This document shows positions 5,634 through 7,775 of a stretch of 7,775 nt of DNA, piece after piece; the stretch's first letter is position 1; every line of letters starts with the position of its first letter. The stretch comes from Clostridiales bacterium (lineage in GTDB: Bacteria > Bacillota > Clostridia > Caldicoprobacterales > UBA3941): positions 1 through 7,775 of the forward strand of contig JAAYKZ010000325.1 in NCBI GenBank assembly GCA_012522165.1. The letters run 5' to 3'. Both the position numbers and the translations under genes were made by a program. The notes below the pieces were generated by a model. It saw nothing but the letters and a program-made list of their open reading frames with translations. It searched no databases and was not told the DNA's origin.

Positions 5634-7400
5634 TTATCTGAATCCGAAGTAATTGTCTCGATCGTTAAAATACCCTTCTTTCTCCATTTTACTGAAATGC
5701 TCTAAAACCATGTCTATAAACTCATCATTTGAATTGGTTCGCATAAGATCATTTATAATAAGCTCCGTTACCCGGTCTGGGCGACCATCGCTTAAGTGTT
5801 TGCGTATTGCATAAACACCCTGCAATTCTTTCTGGCTAAGGAGTAGTTCTTCACGTCGTGTGCCGGATTTGGATATATCCACTGCTGGGAATATTCGTTT
5901 CTCCGATAGACGACGATCTAAATGAATCTCCATATTGCCTGTTCCTTTAAACTCTTCATAGATAACTTCATCCATCCGGCTGCCGGTATCAATCAAGGCT
6001 GTAGCAATAATAGTTAGGCTACCTCCATTTTCTATATTACGAGCAGCACCAAAAAATCTCTTAGGTTTATGCAGAGCACCTGGATCCAATCCTCCAGACA
6101 AGCTTCGTCCAGTTGCAGAAATGGTTAGGTTATAGGCACGGGCTAAGCGAGTTATACTATCTAGTAAAACAACTACGTCGCGACCGTGTTCAACCAATCT
6201 TTGAGCACGCTCTAATACCATCTCTGCTACCTTGGTGTGGTGTTCAGGCAGCTCATCAAATGTAGAGTATACAACATCACCTTTAATGGAGCGTTGCATA
6301 TCCGTAACCTCTTCAGGACGCTCATCTATCAATAGAACTATTAGGTATATATCAGGATATTTTTTTGCTATACAGTTGGCAATCTTTTTTAATAGAATGG
6401 TCTTTCCAGCCTTTGGAGGAGATACAATAAGTCCTCTCTGCCCTTTACCGATGGGTGAAATAATATCTATAAGCCTAGTAGCCAATTCCTTGGGATTGTC
6501 AGGATCCTCTAAAGTGATTCGCTCATTGGGGTATATAGGAATCAGCTCATCAAAGGGTTTTCTCTGAGTTGCAGTTTCAGGATCCTCACCGTTTACCGCA
6601 GTGACGTATAGAAGAGCTTGAAACTTTTCACCTTCCCTAGCAGGACGTGTTTTACCTGCTACCAGATCCCCTGTTTTTAAATTAAATCTCCTTATCTGGG
6701 ATTGGGATATATATACATCGTTATCTCCTGATAAGTAGTTGTTAGAACGAAGGAAGCCATATCCGTCGGGAAGAGTCTCTAATACACCCTCAGCATCTCT
6801 TGTATCTTCTTGATTCAAAAGCTCGGGAATGGCTGGATTTGATGTGTTATAATACTTTCTGGCATAAGCCACTTTTCTCTCGTATTCGCTATCATATTCT
6901 TCTTCCGCTTGTTTATTTCTTTGTAAAGCCTCTTCTCTCTTTTCTTGATAATCGTCCTCTTCCACTTCCTTTTCTCTCTTTGAGGATAATTTATAGGTAG
7001 GTCTACCCTGACGTCCTGAAGTAGGGAAAGGTCTGACTTTATCGTCTTGTTCTGTATCTTCTTTAATATCTTCTTTGACCTTATCTTTTTCATCTGATTC
7101 TTTAGCTTGCTTTGCTGTTTCTTCGTCCGCTTTTTTCTTTTCTTTGGCTGTTTCTTGAACTGTCTCTTCAGCTCGTACCTTCTGACTTGATTCTTGTTCT
7201 GGACTTGACTCTAACTGGGTAATCTTTATCTGTTCCTGCTGTTGGGCGGCTATTTCCTGCAATCTTTCTTCAATAAGTTCGATTAACTTCTGTTTTTTAT
7301 GCCTTGTTACACTTTTTACACCTATCGCTCTGCCAAATTCTCGCAGTTCCAGAATAGTATTATTGTTCAAATTACTTAAATCAATATGTTCAAAATCCAA
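5634..7400 (-). CDS. rho: Transcription termination factor Rho with a large charged insertion
   Basis: Hexameric RNA-dependent ATPase/helicase that terminates transcription. The 588 aa are far more than the roughly 420-430 of E. coli or B. subtilis Rho. The Rho N-terminal helical domain (about 5-50) is followed by a low-complexity insertion (about 50-185) rich in Glu, Lys, Gln and Asp. Then come the OB-fold primary RNA site with LPDGYGFLRS (210-219), Walker A PPKAGKT (328-334), the catalytic-glutamate segment DERPEEVTDM (359-368), Walker B VVVLLD (409-414), the Q-loop region SGGLDPGALHKPKRFFGAARN (435-455) and DTGSRMDEVIYEEFKGTGNME (471-491). All core ATPase motifs are intact. The start is TTG at 7400, 7 bases after GAGGA; an out-of-frame ATG at 7407 lies too close to that site and hits a stop after five codons. 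A leader of up to about 280 bases with dyads precedes it, compatible with the autoregulation known for rho in other bacteria. Insertions at this place are known in some Clostridia and Actinobacteria. Confidence 0.97.
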   Translation of the reverse strand: MDFEHIDLSNLNNNTILELREFGRAIGVKSVTRHKKQKLIELIEERLQEIAAQQQEQIKITQLESSPEQESSQKVRAEETVQETAKEKKKADEETAKQAKESDEKDKVKEDIKEDTEQDDKVRPFPTSGRQGRPTYKLSSKREKEVEEDDYQEKREEALQRNKQAEEEYDSEYERKVAYARKYYNTSNPAIPELLNQEDTRDAEGVLETLPDGYGFLRSNNYLSGDNDVYISQSQIRRFNLKTGDLVAGKTRPAREGEKFQALLYVTAVNGEDPETATQRKPFDELIPIYPNERITLEDPDNPKELATRLIDIISPIGKGQRGLIVSPPKAGKTILLKKIANCIAKKYPDIYLIVLLIDERPEEVTDMQRSIKGDVVYSTFDELPEHHTKVAEMVLERAQRLVEHGRDVVVLLDSITRLARAYNLTISATGRSLSGGLDPGALHKPKRFFGAARNIENGGSLTIIATALIDTGSRMDEVIYEEFKGTGNMEIHLDRRLSEKRIFPAVDISKSGTRREELLLSQKELQGVYAIRKHLSDGRPDRVTELIINDLMRTNSNDEFIDMVLEHFSKMEKEGYFNDRDNYFGFR

Positions 7401-7562
7401 ATTTCATTCCTCTCTTTCTTAATTCTTTATCGTTTTATATAAATTCCATAATCCAATCCATAGTTTAGTTGATTAACACAGAACAAAAGAATTACATGAA
7501 AAATTTACAGCACTAAGCATAAGGGACCAATATGCTACGTTATAGAACAAGAATTAATAAAG

Positions 7563-7591
7563 ATTATATAAACAATAAAGGTAGATTGAAA
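7563..7591 (-). promoter_or_regulatory. rho: Candidate rho promoter
   Basis: TATAAT (7563-7568) is a perfect -10 on the minus strand, with TTTCAA (7586-7591, 3 of 6 matches) at 17-bp spacing. The weak -35 overlaps the tandem TTCAATCT repeats, as expected for an activator-assisted or otherwise controlled promoter. The start would fall near 7556, about 155 bases before the rho TTG. Other weak boxes exist in the region, so this is tentative. Confidence 0.3.
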
Positions 7592-7600
7592 CAGATTGAA
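7583..7600. repeat. Two direct repeats with 10-bp period upstream of rho
   Basis: AGATTGAA occurs at 7583-7590 and again at 7593-7600 (TTCAATCT on the coding strand). The 10-bp period places both copies on the same face of the helix, and they overlap and precede the candidate -35 element. This is how some regulators bind, but two copies of an 8-mer in AT-rich DNA can also arise by chance. Confidence 0.4.
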
Positions 7601-7605
7601 GCACA

Positions 7606-7631
7606 CTATACCATATTAATCCATAGTATAG
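7606..7631. repeat. Imperfect 26-bp inverted repeat upstream of rho
   Basis: The arms begin with CTATAC (7606-7611) and end with GTATAG (7626-7631). Read as minus-strand RNA, the pairing extends to about 10 bp including G-U pairs around a 6-base loop. It lies just upstream of the candidate promoter, so it could be an operator, or a leader hairpin if transcription starts farther upstream. No T-tract follows. Confidence 0.45.
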
Positions 7632-7706
7632 CCATAGTTTATAGTTTTAATTCATAATATAATTATATTTCTTACAAAGCACTAGGAATGGAACTAGGCT
7701 CTAGAG

Positions 7707-7742
7707 GAAAACAATCAAAAGAAAACCACCCTGTGTGTTTTC
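7707..7742 (-). terminator. Probable intrinsic terminator of the gene upstream of rho
   Basis: On the minus strand GAAAACAC (7735-7742) pairs with GTG-G-TTTTC (7721-7729) with one bulged G, closing a short loop. The stem runs into TTTT and a further T-rich tail toward 7707. The gene it would serve ends at or beyond the right edge of the window and cannot be identified. Confidence 0.5.
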
Positions 7743-7775
7743 AGTGGAGAGCATATATTAGGAAAACAGTATAAT

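Larger units (their letters stand above)
7401..7775 (-). other. Non-coding rho leader and upstream intergenic region
   Basis: No convincing gene lies in these 375 very AT-rich bases. It holds the rho ribosome binding site, a candidate promoter (7563-7591), a tandem repeat (7583-7600), a 26-bp dyad (7606-7631) and, at the far end, a terminator-like hairpin for the gene upstream. Short open frames exist on both strands but lack ribosome binding sites. The length suits a regulated leader, and Rho autoregulation is known in E. coli and B. subtilis. Confidence 0.55.

Noticed and set aside
6232..6567. A 111-codon plus-strand open frame opposite rho
   Set aside because: It is antisense to the conserved ATPase core of Rho and shows no independent support.
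6815..7093. A 92-codon minus-strand open frame rich in Lys and Arg inside rho
   Set aside because: It is a shifted-frame shadow of the low-complexity Rho insertion, lacks a ribosome binding site, and resembles no protein I know.
7532..7657. A 41-codon plus-strand open frame in the region upstream of rho
   Set aside because: There is no good ribosome binding site (only AAGGGA) and no recognisable protein features, and a frame of this size is expected by chance in AT-rich DNA.

Overview
The base composition (AT-rich, strong purine Shine-Dalgarno sites, several TTG starts) and the gene content point to a low-GC, anaerobic, spore-forming member of the Clostridia, perhaps Alkaliphilus-like. The sequence alone does not fix the genus. 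Every convincing gene lies on the minus strand, so transcription runs from high to low coordinates. This is mostly a conserved housekeeping neighbourhood, and I see no phage, IS, CRISPR or defence genes.

In transcription order: a 375-base non-coding stretch (7401-7775) holds a likely terminator for an upstream gene outside the window and a long, dyad-rich rho leader. Next comes rho (5634-7400), a termination factor enlarged to 588 aa by a highly charged insertion. Eighteen bases later is a ytvI-type membrane protein of the AI-2E transporter superfamily (4506-5615). It is interrupted by one in-frame TGA but is otherwise full length. A recognisable extended -10 promoter (4466-4495) then drives rpmE (zinc-binding ribosomal protein bL31, 4194-4406), which ends at a clear intrinsic terminator (4141-4182).

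After a 195-base gap comes a tightly packed, overlapping cluster: a DUF1385/YqhQ-like membrane protein (2977-3954), prmC (2142-3029) and prfA (1075-2148). PrmC methylates the GGQ glutamine of release factor 1, which is the prfA product, so enzyme and substrate are encoded side by side and probably translationally coupled. A 241-base gap with a 13-bp inverted repeat and a second dyad precedes a ZIP-family metal importer (84-833). Positions 1-83 hold no gene that I can support; they contain only weak AT-rich inverted repeats.

Functionally the window joins transcription termination (Rho), translation termination (RF1 and PrmC), a ribosomal protein and metal uptake. The observations most worth a second look are the single nonsense codon in ytvI, the insertion domain of Rho, and several dyads and shared motifs in the intergenic regions. 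I found no convincing new multi-gene system.
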